NCBI GenBank assembly: GCA_019009955.1
Contig: CM032230.1
Coordinates: 102,531,001 to 102,595,000 of the forward strand
Direction: 5' to 3'
Origin: Riptortus pedestris
Lineage: Eukaryota > Arthropoda > Insecta > Hemiptera > Alydidae
Length of the DNA stretch: 64,000 nt
Shown here: positions 50,254 to 63,717 of the stretch, one piece after another
Layout of the letters: every line of letters starts with the position of its first letter
How positions within the stretch are numbered: the first letter of the stretch is position 1
Translations under genes and position numbers: made by a program
Notes under the pieces: generated by a model
Database searches by the model: none
What the model saw: the letters and a program-made list of their open reading frames with translations, nothing else
Told to the model about the DNA's origin: nothing

Positions 50254-50825
50254 TTCGTCACGCAGGGGCTGCATAAACTAAGCAGATTTTCCACGTGGAG
50301 TGATTCCACAATAGAGAAAATTTCACCAGAGCCTAACAGTTACGGAAACGGCCAAACTATCTTTTGGCGGAAACTCACGACTAAAACCGAAATTCGTCCA
50401 TTATCCGCCCACACTGATGAAAATATCTCGGTTAATATTCAAGATAGAGAATAAATGTGTATAACAATATTTATAGTGAATTTAATTTCTATGGAATTTT
50501 CCAATCTGACATATATATATCCATATCGGAGATATTTTTAATTTTCGAAAATCCTCCCCTCTAAACCTCCCCCCCCTTTCCCACTGGTCCGATTTCAGCA
50601 TTAACGATCTTTATTTTTGCACAAAATGTTTAAATATCGAGTTTGGGTAACGATCAAGCAAAAATTGCTACCGCTAAAGAGTTAACAGACATATATATAA
50701 TTTTGAACGGACCTTATTTTCGTCATCTCCTGGGTAGGATCGATGGACGTTTGAAGAAAAATTTTGAAAATTGCGTCATGAGTACGGCCTCAATAGCTGA
50801 TTTTCCTTTGGGAGAACTGTGCTAA
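50254..50825 (+). mobile_element. Helitron-like family A element (copy A9)
   Basis: 5' TTCGTCACGCAGGGGCTGCA, then AACTAAGCAGATTTTCCACG. Interior AAATATCTCGGTTAATATTC, GTCCGATTTCAGCATTAACG and AATATCGAGTTTGGGTAACG. The slot holds only ATATATATA. 3' TTGAACGGACCTTATTTTCG, CCTCAATAGCTGATTTTCC and GTGCTAA, with a weak hairpin. Confidence 0.88.
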
Positions 50826-51668
50826 AATGAGTTTTTATGAATATAATGATGTATGGATTCATTTTGAACCAGCCCTTCCAAAGTTATTATGTAAATTAGC
50901 TTATTGCTCAACTGCCACATGGCGTACTTGTTTCGTATGGCTGTAAACTGGTTGAGTAGAGAGACTGTTGAAGAGGAGTATGTATATTATATAGGGCAGA
51001 CAGGGCAAGTGGGGCAGCGGCGGGCTATTCCTGAACCTACCTCAGCTGCTGGCAGAGCACGCTTCTCCAGGCCATCAGCACATTTCCTTCAGTTAGCCAA
51101 TTCGATATCAGCGCCATTTAGAATTTCAATTGTTCTCTAATATCTGTCTTAGCTGCCGTTGACGAGTGCCAACTGTGTTTGAGATTGTTAAAATGGAGAA
51201 ATGATCATTCTTAAGGCACAAATATACATACGTTGAAATAAAGAGAGGTTGCTTCCATTCTCAACCGATGAGACGTAGAGTCCATCCTAAATGCAAGATG
51301 TGCTAGTAGTAGTAATCTTCATGGCTACTAGTAGTGTCAGAATAATCCACGGAGATCTTACACTAAATTCCATTTAGCTGGTTGATCAACGGGTTTCCAG
51401 AATGGAATTTCATACGTTTCTAAGGTGTTTTCTTCAGGTTATTGAATAAAGGAGTACAGAGTTACGGAGTAGTCTCTAATGGCATTAAAACGGCAATAAA
51501 GGAAACGTGCACCAGATGCACCACTAACCAACCGAACGTGTGAGTTTTCCTTGAGCTGACGAGTCAAACTCATCAAAGCGATTATTATACGTGTGATCCA
51601 ATGAATATTTTAACATGTTCTATAGAGCTTAATCAATCAGTTTTATTGTTAGCCGGTTTATATATCAA
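50826..51668. other. Intergenic sequence with a GC-richer patch
   Basis: At about 51000-51110 the sequence is GC-richer (CAGCTGCTGGCAGAGCACGC). A 78-codon frame (50904-51140) reads through it but shows no convincing family. The stretch YIGQTG inside it is discussed under rejected items. Confidence 0.45.
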
Positions 51669-52004
51669 AGTAGTAGAGGATAGTTGGGTTTCGGCTAAAA
51701 AAGTTTTCTTAATTCTTCTTGAAGAGGATTTTTATTTGCTTACAGTTTCTGGCAACCGTTGGTTCCCTTCTTCAGAGCAGGGGGGAAAAAAAAATCTTTT
51801 TTTTTCGATTTTTTTTTCCCCTTCAGTCACAATGTAGTCTCCACAGTTTGCAGTTCGTGCTCTCTGCTCTTTCCCCCATAAAAAAACTGCTCCGAAGAAG
51901 GGAACCAGCGGTTGCCCGAAACTGTAAGCAAATAAAAATCTTCTACAAGAAGAATTAAACTAAGAAAACATTTTTTAGCCGAAACCAAACTATCCTCTAC
52001 TACT
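51669..52004. repeat. Long inverted repeat with CTGAAGA-stem-GAAA module
   Basis: Left arm 51669-51785 and right arm 51887-52004 are reverse complements over about 117 bp with roughly ten differences, around a 100-bp loop of low-complexity A/T and C runs. On its sense strand the left arm reads CTGAAGAAGGGAACC then GGTTGCCAGAAAC. The right arm reads CCGAAGAAGGGAACC then GGTTGCCCGAAAC. The stem between GAAGA and GAAA is conserved. Confidence 0.92.
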
Positions 52005-54576
<2,572 letters not shown>

Positions 54577-54577
54577 A

Positions 54578-56757
54578 CTAGCTAAGGTACCCGGCGATGC
54601 CCGGGAAATCATTGCTGACTGACTAATGATTGTGTTTTTATAGCAAGACTTCAATGTGTACAGTTACACTTCCCTCCACGATGTATTGTTTTTTCAAAAC
54701 AGCCAATCCTAAAGTATAACTTTCAGGGTTAATAGAATAGAAATTTTAGTTTTGAAGAATATATGAAAATGGGTTCCTAATTTATCCCTCACGACTTTTT
54801 GACTCACGGATTTGGAATAATTCAGACCATAATCATGGGTAGCATTTATCACAATTAAATATCTTCTAAAATGAACATATTTCCTGCCAAAAATCAAACC
54901 AAGCACATATAGTTTTAGCATAGTTTTATACATAAGATTATATTCGTATCAGTAAGCCTCAGTGGAAATCACTTCCTGTCGTGGCAGCATTCCACAGGAA
55001 ATAACTAAACTCAATTACCTCCCGTCCATTTCCGCTCTCGCAGGAGCGTTATCATCGTTGTTTTCCTTAGAATATTGATTAAGAATATTATTTTAATAAT
55101 TAATCTCCCTTATGGAACTAAATAATAGATTCCTAAACATAATTTCATTTATGTTCAAAAAGCTAGATGAGAGGAAGAGAGCCCCCCTGCAACCTAGTAA
55201 TACTTTAAACATTCATATCGAGTATATATTAAATACCAGAAATGCTCTTATAGTTTATATTCTATTAGAAATAAATAACAAATTTATAGGGAAAATAAAT
55301 AAATAAATGAGGAGGCGACGGAGATTTATAAGCTCACTAATCCGAATCATACTTGCAACTATCATATAAGACTAAAACATAACATCTTTTGTAATAATAT
55401 GCATTTATTAAAAACACTTAAATAAGCACTAATAAAATTAATGACTCCCATTATGGTTTTAGCGTATATGCCGTATTAACTTCATTTACGGCAAAAGTGA
55501 ATACAACAAAAGTTACTTTAAATAACAAAAGTAAACAACTTTTGCTATGTGCACGTTAGCCGAAAAAAAAATAGAAAATGAAAATTGCGAATTTTTATCT
55601 CAGGCCTGTCTTATAACCCCCACTCCCGTTTGAACCTAAACATTTTAATGTAGCTTATAATCATGGAAGAATTAATGCTAATTCGCATACCAAGTTTTGT
55701 TAAATTCGGTTCAATCGTTTGTGCTCAACAAAATTGTTGGCTTCCGCTTTAGTTTTTAACGCATATCTCGTTTATGTTATACAGCAAAAGTGAATATAAC
55801 CAAAGTTACTTTAAATAACAAAATAAACAACTTTTGTCATGTGCATATTTGCAGAAAAACCAGTAGAAAAAGAAATATCGCTATTTTTAATTTCAGGCCT
55901 CCCTTATAACCCCCACTCCTGCCCGTCCCTAGAAATATTGGTATGGCTTATGATAATTAAGGTGTCAGAGATAATAAACATACCGAGTTTTATTTAGTTC
56001 GGTAGACTCTTTTGTGCCAAATAATATTCTTGACACCCGCTATAATGTTTAGCGTATAACGCCTTTATTATTCGGTATTCGACGATAGTGTATATAACAA
56101 AAGTTTCTCTAAATAACAAAATAAACAACTTTTGTTATGTGCATATTTGCTGAAACACCAATAGGAAACGGAATATCACTATTTTTAATTTCAGGCGTCC
56201 CTTATAACCCCTACTCCTGCCCGTCCCTAGAAATGTTTGTATGGCTTATTATAAGGAAGGCGTTAGTGCTAATACACATACCGAGTTTTATTTAGTTCGG
56301 TTGATTATTTGTGCCAAATAAAATTGTTGACTCCCGCTATAATGTTTAGCGTATAACACCTTTATAGTTCGGTATACGAAAAAAGTGTATATAACAAAAG
56401 TTACTCTAAATAACAAAATAAACAACTTTTGAAATTTGCATATTTGCCGAAAAAGCAATAGGAAACGAAATATCGCCATTTTTAATTTCAGGCCTCCCTT
56501 ATAACCCCCTTTCGGGTTCATCTCAGAGAATATTAATATAGCCTAAAGTCTAAGTTGGGTTAGTAGTAATATGCATACCGAGTTTCATAAAATTCGGTTC
56601 AGCCGTTTATGCGTGAAAAGGTAACAAACAAACAAACAAATAAACAAACAAACAAACAGACACCAAAGAAACAAAATGCAGTTATGGTGTCTATGACATG
56701 TGAAACGAAAAGTTATCGTGAAATTTCGCGAAAAAAATCAATGTTACAATTTTATAT
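54578..56757 (-). mobile_element. Helitron-like family B element, long-tail variant (copy B6)
   Basis: 3' CTAGCTAAGGTACCCGGCGA with hairpin CCCGGCGATGCCCGGG. About 0.85 kb of tail sequence is nearly identical to the tail of B4, then four units (about 55614, 55910, 56208, 56502) and an (AAAC)n block near 56622-56660. The 5' end at about 56757 is immediately followed by a copy in the opposite orientation. It lacks the family A insertion present in B4. Confidence 0.92.
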
Positions 56758-58078
56758 CTATATATATATAAAATTGTAACCTCTGTCTGTACATTGATTT
56801 TTTTCACGAAATTTCACGATAACTTTTCGTTTCACATGTCATAGACACCATAACTGCATTTTGTTTCTTTCGTGTATGTTTGTTTGTTTGTTTGTTTATT
56901 TGTTTGTTTGTTTGTTTGTTTGTTTGTTTGTTACCTTTTCACGCATAAACGGCTGAACCAAATTTTATGAAACTTGGTATGTATATTACTACTAACCCAA
57001 CTTAGACTTTAGGCTATATTAATATCCTCTGAGACGAACAGGAGTGGGGGTTATAAGGGAAGCCTGAAATTAAAAATAGCGATATTTCGATTCCTATTGG
57101 TTTTTCGGCAAATATAAACATAACAAAAGTTGTTTAATTTGTTATTTAGAGTAACTTTTGTTATATACACTTTTGTCGTATACCGAATTATAAACGAGAT
57201 ATGCGCTAAAACCTATAGCGGAAGTGAACAATTTTATTTGGGACAAAAGACCCAACCGAAATAAATAAAACTCGGTATATGTATTAGCACTAACGCTTTC
57301 ATTACAACAAGGCATACCAACATTTCTAGGGACGGGCAGGAGTGGGGGTTATAAGGGAAGCCAGAAATTAAAAATAGCGATATTTCGTTTCCTATTGTTT
57401 TTTCGGCAAATATAAACATAACAAAAGTTGTTTATTTTGTTATTTAGAGTAACTTTGGTTATATAACCTTTTTTCGTATACCGAATTATAAATGAGATAT
57501 ACGCTAAAACCTATAGCGGAAGTGAACAATTTTATTTGACACAAAAGACTCAACCGAACTAAATGAAACTCGGTATGTGTGTTAGCACAAACGCCTTTAT
57601 TATAATAAGCCATAATAACATTTCTAGGGACGGGTAGGAGTGGGGGTTGTAAGGGAGGCCTGAATTTAAAATAGTGGTATTTTGTTTTCTATTCGTTTTT
57701 CGGCATATATATACACACATAACAAAAGTTGTTTATTTTGTTATTTAGAGTAACTTTTGTGATATTCATTTTTGTCTTTTAACAAAGTATAAACGAGATA
57801 TACACTATAAACTAAAGCGGGAGTCCACTATTTTATTAGGCGCTAACGATTGAACCGAACTTAACAAAACTCGGTATGTCGATTAGCATTAATTCTTCCA
57901 TGATAATAAGCTATATTAAAATGTTTAGGTTAGAACGGGAGTGGGGGTTATAAGGGAGGCCTGAAATAAGAATTCGCGATATTGTGATTCTTATTGGTTT
58001 TTCAGCGATATTTTATAAAAATACCATCATTAGTCAGTCAACTATGATTTCCCGGGCATCGTCGGGTATATTAGCTAG
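56757..58078 (+). mobile_element. Helitron-like family B element (copy B7)
   Basis: 5' TCTATATATATATAAAATTG, ACCTCTGTCTGTACATTGAT and a (GTTT)n block at about 56878-56930. Four units (about 57045, 57344, 57640, 57940). 3' GATTTCCCGGGCATCGTCGG hairpin, TATATTAGCTAG. It lies head-to-head with B6 and shares the TATATA junction. Confidence 0.9.
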
Positions 58079-58084
58079 ATTGTA

Positions 58085-58368
58085 TACAGAAAATACGTAC
58101 ATTATAGATGATATTTAATAATAACAAATGCTATCCATGATTATGATTTGAATTATTCACTGTGTGTCAAACAGTGGAGAAGGAATGATTAGAGACTTAT
58201 TTTCATTTATTCTTCAAATCTAAAATTTTATTTTCCATAAGTCGCCCAACGGGCCCTTACGGGAAGAAGACGGGAAGAGCAGTTGTACACGTTGAAGCAT
58301 TTGCCAAAAACAAAATAGAATATTTCCGTCTCAAATGATTTCCCGAGCGAAGCCGGGTACCTTGGCTA

Positions 58369-58369
<1 letters not shown>
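58085..58369 (+). mobile_element. Family B 3'-terminal fragment (copy B8)
   Basis: Matches the last 0.3 kb of the long-tail variant (ATTATAGATGATATTTAATA; ATCCATGATTATGATTTGAA) and ends AAATGATTTCCCGAGCGAAG, CCGGGTACCTTGGCTAG. The rest of the element is absent, so it is 5'-truncated or was cut by B7. Confidence 0.78.

Positions 58370-58415
<46 letters not shown>
58370..58415. repeat. (TA)n between two family B 3' ends
   Basis: About 46 bp of TA bounded on both sides by CTAG termini facing each other. Confidence 0.95.
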
Positions 58416-58416
<1 letters not shown>

Positions 58417-60011
58417 TAGCTCAGATACCCGGCTTCGCTCGGGAATTCATTTGTGGCTGAATGGTGATGGTATATTTTTGGCAAGGCTTTGCTTTGCACA
58501 ATATTTTGACATTTACCCGTTCCAGTGTTTAGGGTTAATACCCGTTGTTGGCATTTGTTAATAATAGAATTATTTTTTTATGTAAGACTTCACTGTCCTG
58601 CTTATTTGTCATATTTCCCGTCTCCTGTGCATTATGCATAGATTTGAATTATTAAGGAGAAAATATTGACATACATTTGAATTCATTTTTTCAGGTGAGG
58701 TACCTGGTAGTTCATATTGAAAAGAAGTGCTGAGCAAATGTCTCTAAATAACAAAATAAACAACTTTTGTTATGTGCATATTTGCCGAAACCCCAATAGG
58801 AAATCATTATTATTAATTTCAGGCCTCCCTTATAACCCCCACTCCTGCCCGTCCCTAGAAATGTTAGAATGGCTTATTATAAGGAAGGCGTTAGTGCTAA
58901 TACACATAAGTGTTTTATTTAGTTCGGTTGAGTCTTTTGTGCCAAATAAAATTGTTGTCTCCCGCTATAATTTTTAGCGAATAACGTCTTAATATTTCGG
59001 TATACGATGATAGTGTATATAAAAAAAAAAAGTTTCTCTATATAACAAAATAAACAACTTTTGTTATGTGCATATTTGCCGAAAATGCAATAGGAAGCGA
59101 AATATCACTATTATTAATTTCAGGCCTTCCTTATAACCCCCACTCCTGCCCGTCCCTAGAAATGTTAGTATAGCTTATTATAATGAAGGCGTTAGTACTA
59201 ATTCACATAACCAGTTTGGTTTAATTCGGTTGAGTTTTTAGTGCCAAATAAAATTGTGGACTCCCACTTTAGTTTATAGCGTATAACTCATTTATGCTTC
59301 CGTATACGGCAAAAGTACATATTACAAAAGTTACTCTAAATAACAAAATAAACAACTTTTGTTATGTGCATATTTGCTGAAAAAGCAATAGGAAACGAAA
59401 TATCGCTATTTTTAATTTCTGGTCTCTCTTATAACCCCCACTCCTGCCCGTCCCTAGAAATGTTAGTATGGCTTATTATAAGTAAATCGTTAGTATTAAT
59501 TCACACAGCGAGTTTGTTTTAGTTCGGTTGAGTCTTTTATGCCAAATAAAATTGTGGACTCCCGCTATAGTGTTTAGTGTATAACTCATTTATACTTCCG
59601 TATACGGCAAAAGTGCATATAACAAAAGTTACTCTAAATTACAAAATAAACAACTTTTGTTATGAGCATATTTGCTGAAAAAGCAATAGAAAATGAAATA
59701 TCGCTATTTTTAATTTCAGGCCTCCCTTATAAGCCCCACTCCTGTTCGTCTTAGAGAACATTAATATAGCCTAAAGTCTAAGTTGGGCTAGTAGTAATAT
59801 ACATACCAAGTTTCATAAAATTCGGTTCAGCCGTTTATGCGTGAAAAGGTAACAAACAAACAAACAAACAAATAAACAAACAAACAAACAAACAGACACC
59901 AAAGAAACAAAATGCAGTTATGGTGTCTATGACATGTGAAACGAAAAGTTATCGTGAAATTTCGCGAAAAAAATCAATGTACAGACAGAGGTTACAATTT
60001 TATATATATAT

Positions 60012-60012
<1 letters not shown>
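58416..60012 (-). mobile_element. Helitron-like family B element (copy B9)
   Basis: 3' CTAGCTCAGATACCCGGCTT with TCGCTCGGGAATTCATTTGT. Four units (about 58838, 59138, 59436, 59732). (AAAC)n at about 59850-59892. 5' TTACAATTTTATATATATAT ending in AGA, i.e. TCTATATATA on the element strand. Confidence 0.92.

Positions 60013-60060
<48 letters not shown>
60013..60060. repeat. (TA)n between two family B 5' ends
   Basis: About 48 bp of TA separating head-to-head copies B9 and B10. Confidence 0.95.
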
Positions 60061-60065
<5 letters not shown>

Positions 60066-61108
60066 GTAACCTCTGTCTGTACATTGATTTTTTTCGCGAA
60101 ATTTCACGATAACTTTTCGTTTCACATGTCATAGGCACCAAAACTGCATTTTGTTTCTTTCGTGTATGTTTGTTTTTTTGTTTGTTTGTTTGTTACCTTT
60201 TCACGCATAAACGGCTGAACCGAATTTTATGAAACTTGGTATGTATATTACTACTAGCCCAACTTAGACTTTAGGCTATATTATTATTCTCTAAGACAAA
60301 CAGGAGTGGGGGTTATAAGGGAGGCCTGAAATTAAAAATAGCGATATTTCGTTTCCTATTGGTTTTTCGGCAAATATGCACATAACAAAAGTTATTTATT
60401 TTGTTATTTAGAGTAACTTTTGTTATATATACTTTCGCCGTATACCGAAGTATAAATGAGTTATACGCTAAAAATTATAGCGGGAGTCAACAATTTTATT
60501 TGGCACAAAACACTCAACCGAACTAAGTAAAACTCGGTATATCTATTAGCACTAACGCTTTCATTATAACAAGCCATACCAACATTTATAGGGACGGGCA
60601 GGAGTGGGGGTTATAAGGGAAGCCAGAAATTAAAAATAGCGATATTTCGTTTCCTATTGGTTTTTCGGTAAATATGAACATAACAAAAGTTGTTTACTTT
60701 GTTATTTAGAGTAACATTTGTTATATACACTTTTTTCGTATACCGAATAATAAACGAGATATACGCTAAAATCTATAGCGGAAGTGAACAATTTTATTTG
60801 GGACAATAGACCCAACCGAAATAAATAAAACTCGGTATGTGTATTAGCACTAACGCTTTCATTATAACAAACCATATCAACATTTCTAGGCACGGGCAGG
60901 AGTGGGGGTTATAAGGAATGCCTGAAATTAATAATAGCGGTATTTCGTTTCCTATTGGTTTTTCGGCAATTATGAACATGACGATAAACAAGAACATTTC
61001 AATTGTATGAAGCATTTTAAAAACAAGTAGCTGTTTCATGAGGAGCAAAGTATATTACCCCCCCCCCTTTCCTCTTTCTTTCACTGGAACATTAATTAAT
61101 CGGAAGTA

Positions 61109-61728
61109 CAGTGGAATCTCTGTTAACTGGTCACTTCGGGACCGGAGCCTGGCCGGATAACGAAATGGCCGGTTAAACCGAATTCTTGTCAGAGTTAAGA
61201 AAAGTATGCAATAGAATTGTTTAATAAAGACATGTATTATTTAAAAAAATCTAGCATTTAAAAAAAAAATCGTATTATTAAAAAAAATCGTTAATTTTTT
61301 TTTTTTTTTTTTTTACATTGGTAGCTTTTCCGACAAAGGACCTTATCCGATTCAATTCCTAAACAAAAACCCTGAATTGACTGACGGTTTCGGCGCCAGT
61401 CGTTGGCAGTACTTTTTCCCACGCGTAGCTCGTCACAAATCCTTCTCACTGGTTCACCTCTATCTAAACGTTCAAGAGCGTCTAATTTTTGTTTCATACT
61501 CAAAACTACTCGTTTACGTTTGTCACTCATTTTAGAACTAAAATATAACGTTCGTCGGAGATAAAATGAGGGAGTAGACTGATTGTGAGACCTACATATT
61601 CCCAGGAAGGGCTGGACACCAACCCGCGAGTATGTCTCGGCAAGTCTTGACTCCTTCCCGCCTCAGCGTCGCCGACCGGTTAAACCGAGGGCCGGTTTAT
61701 CCGAGGCCGGATAAGAGGGATTCCACTG
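61109..61728 (-). mobile_element. Non-autonomous pogo/Tigger (Tc1-mariner group) element
   Basis: Ends are imperfect inverted repeats: CAGTGGAATCTCTGTTAACT at the left and, on the other strand, CAGTGGAATCCCTCTTATCC at the right. TA lies on each side (61107-61108 and 61729-61730). CAGTGGAA-type ends with a TA target duplication are typical of pogo/Tigger. Subterminal GGCCGGATAACGAAATGGCC and GGCCGGTTTATCCGAGGCCG are related GC-rich motifs, likely binding sites. At 620 bp it retains only the start of a transposase gene. Confidence 0.92.
61291..61530 (-). pseudogene. Tigger/Jerky-type transposase N-terminus, truncated
   Basis: A frame starting MSDKRKRVVLSMKQKLDALE continues RLDRGEPVRRICDELRVGKS then TANDWRRNR. 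This is the CENP-B N-terminal helix-turn-helix of pogo/Tigger/Jerky transposases, which binds the element ends; the order of helices fits family members over residues about 5-50. After about residue 52 the reading passes into unrelated codons and a run of Lys from a poly-T tract, so the second DNA-binding domain and the DDE catalytic domain are deleted. The Met is a natural start. It lies inside the TIRs in the expected orientation. Confidence 0.85.
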
Positions 61729-62446
61729 TAAGTAATTTCATCCTTTAATGTGTTTAAAACATCAATTAATTCACAAAAAACGAAAGTATTTAAACATACA
61801 TAATTAGAATTGAAAATAGAATCTGAATATAAGGTAATGTTAGCGGAATTGAGAGTTAACCGTTATTCATGTTCTGTTGGTTAACCTGGAGTGTCAGGGA
61901 CGGGAGGGGAGACCTTCCTGTAATCTAGAACCTTTCTCACTCCCTCTTTCTTTCCTCAGTTGTTTTACACACTTTTTTCGTATACCGTATTATAAACGAG
62001 ATATACGCTAAAACCTATAGCGGAAGTGAACAATTTTATTTGGGACAAAAGACCCAGCCAAAATAAATAAAACTCGGTATGTGTATTAGCACTAACTCTT
62101 TCCTTATAATAAGCCATACTAACATTTCTAGGGACGGGCAGGAGTGGGGGTTGTAAGGGAGGCCTGAAATTAATAATGGTGATATTTCGTTTCACCACAA
62201 TTTTGTGCTTAATAACTGAGATCTATGCATAATGCACAGGAGACGGGAAATATGACAATTTGGAGGACAGTGAAGACTTACATAAAAAATTAATTTTATT
62301 ATTAACAAATGCCAACAACGGGTGTTAATCCTAAATAGTGGGACGGGTAAAGGTGAAAATATTGTGCAAACTAAAGCCTTGCCAAAAAAATACCATCACC
62401 ATTCAGCCTCAAATGAATTCCCGAGCGAAGCCGGGTATCTGAGCTA

Positions 62447-62447
<1 letters not shown>

Positions 62448-62501
<54 letters not shown>
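62448..62501. repeat. (TA)n microsatellite after family B 3' end
   Basis: About 54 bp of TA directly following CTAG of B10. Confidence 0.97.
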
Positions 62502-62504
<3 letters not shown>

Positions 62505-63027
62505 ACGAATGCCATATTACTAAGGCAAAGTTTGAAGATCAGATAGGAAATACATTGTTGTAAAGAGGAGAGGAAATTTAAAAAAACACAAAAGCTAGTG
62601 GTACAAGAATAGAATCTCTTTAAGAGAGCGAGCTTCTCTCAAAGCAATATTCCAGGATGAAAGGAATTCCCAGATATGCTCAGATAGCAGTCGTATTGGA
62701 ATCATTCAGCAGTGGATTCCAGGCAGGCGGACGACTAAAGTAGTATTAAGAAAAGAGATTCATATGTCAGTTTCAAGAGATATTAGACAGGTATAGCCGA
62801 TAATTCAGATATTGCCAAGAAATAGTACTTAAAAGTGAACACCAACTGGGCCCATAGATTTGACTCTTATTCGTGAAATGTTTGTTGGAGCAGACGGTCA
62901 AGAACTCTGATCCTTATTACCTCCGTACTTTTATTGATGAGTACAAGTTTTACATAAAAGAAAGACGTTTAAGTGGCTACATAACCATAAAATATTCATT
63001 TTCAGTAAATAATAAAAAGCCCATTAC
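62502..63027. other. AT-rich sequence, nothing recognised
   Basis: No landmark or domain seen. Confidence 0.5.
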
Positions 63028-63062
63028 TTAGACGCTGAATAATCTAAACAGATTTCCCACGA
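63028..63062 (+). repeat. Possible family A 5' fragment
   Basis: TTAGACGCTGAATAATCTAA with ACAGATTTCCCACGAGCT resembles the family A 5' region around AAGCAGATTTCCCACG. The 3' end was not found before the window ends. Confidence 0.35.
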
Positions 63063-63717
63063 GCTGAATATGATTCCGCATTTATGATGATTTGATGGTC
63101 TCATCACACCATCTACTCTCTATGTTAACAGGAATTAAAATGTTAGCCGGATTTGAGATGTTTAGTGACCGAAGTGCTTATAGTGAAAATCGGATGTAAC
63201 TAAAGCCTATAAAACTGTAGTTATAGAAAATGTTATATATTTATTTAGGAGTGTCGCAATTTTAGCAATTCACACGTCTCATATTATAAAACTAAAAGTT
63301 GGTTTAGCCACCTTATAATAAAAGAAAAACATGTTATAATATCTACAGTCGATGGTCGTAAAACACGGTTACATTTTCTCCAGTGTATATATACATTGAA
63401 GTAGCAGATTCTAATTCTTTAAGTTAAGGTTTGGTAAACGTATATAAAATTAAAGTTGCAACAAAATTGACTATATAAAAAATGTAGATACATGGGGTAC
63501 GATTAAATATAACAAGGTAACACAGCCTAGCAGTTTTAGAATGCAACCATTAGTGAATTGACATATGATCGCAATATTCCTGTAAAGTTTCTCTCATGTG
63601 GCGCAAAGGGTATCATTTCAAAATTTCACCATGCTAATGATAATTGATTTGATTTGAATGTACTTGTGTGTCGAATGGTTGATGTTCCAGGATCCTGTAA
63701 TTTGGGGAAATAAATAT
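63063..63717. other. AT-rich sequence, nothing recognised
   Basis: No landmark or domain seen. Confidence 0.5.

Larger units (their letters stand above)
60979..61964. other. Foreign segment inside B10, replacing part of a unit
   Basis: Family sequence stops after CGGCAATTATGAACAT and resumes at TTTTACACACTTTTTTCGTA, with about 45 bp of the unit (the internal palindrome) missing. Outside the Tigger element the insert shows no terminal repeats or known family. It may be captured DNA, an unknown insertion, or a deletion/filler event. Confidence 0.55.
60058..62447 (+). mobile_element. Helitron-like family B element (copy B10), interrupted
   Basis: 5' AAAATTGTAACCTCTGTCTG, (GTTT)n near 60170-60193. 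Units at about 60304, 60603, 60903 and 62143. 3' AATTCCCGAGCGAAGCCGGG, TATCTGAGCTAG, then (TA)n. Between about 60979 and 61964 the element sequence is replaced by unrelated DNA that contains a Tigger element. Confidence 0.88.

Noticed and set aside
50014..50454. 146-codon plus-strand open frame
   Set aside because: The second half lies inside the family A element (5' end and interior) and the first half has no recognisable motif. A chance fusion of frames.
50904..51140. YIGQTG in a 78-codon frame, as in GIY-YIG nucleases
   Set aside because: The hexapeptide is isolated: no IPC-x-CG before it and no R-L-x-E-H after it, and the rest of the frame is unlike the family.
55112..55306. 64-codon frame in the family B long tail as a gene
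   Set aside because: Shared by two copies of one element, but short, AT-rich and without a known domain. Kept only as a finding.
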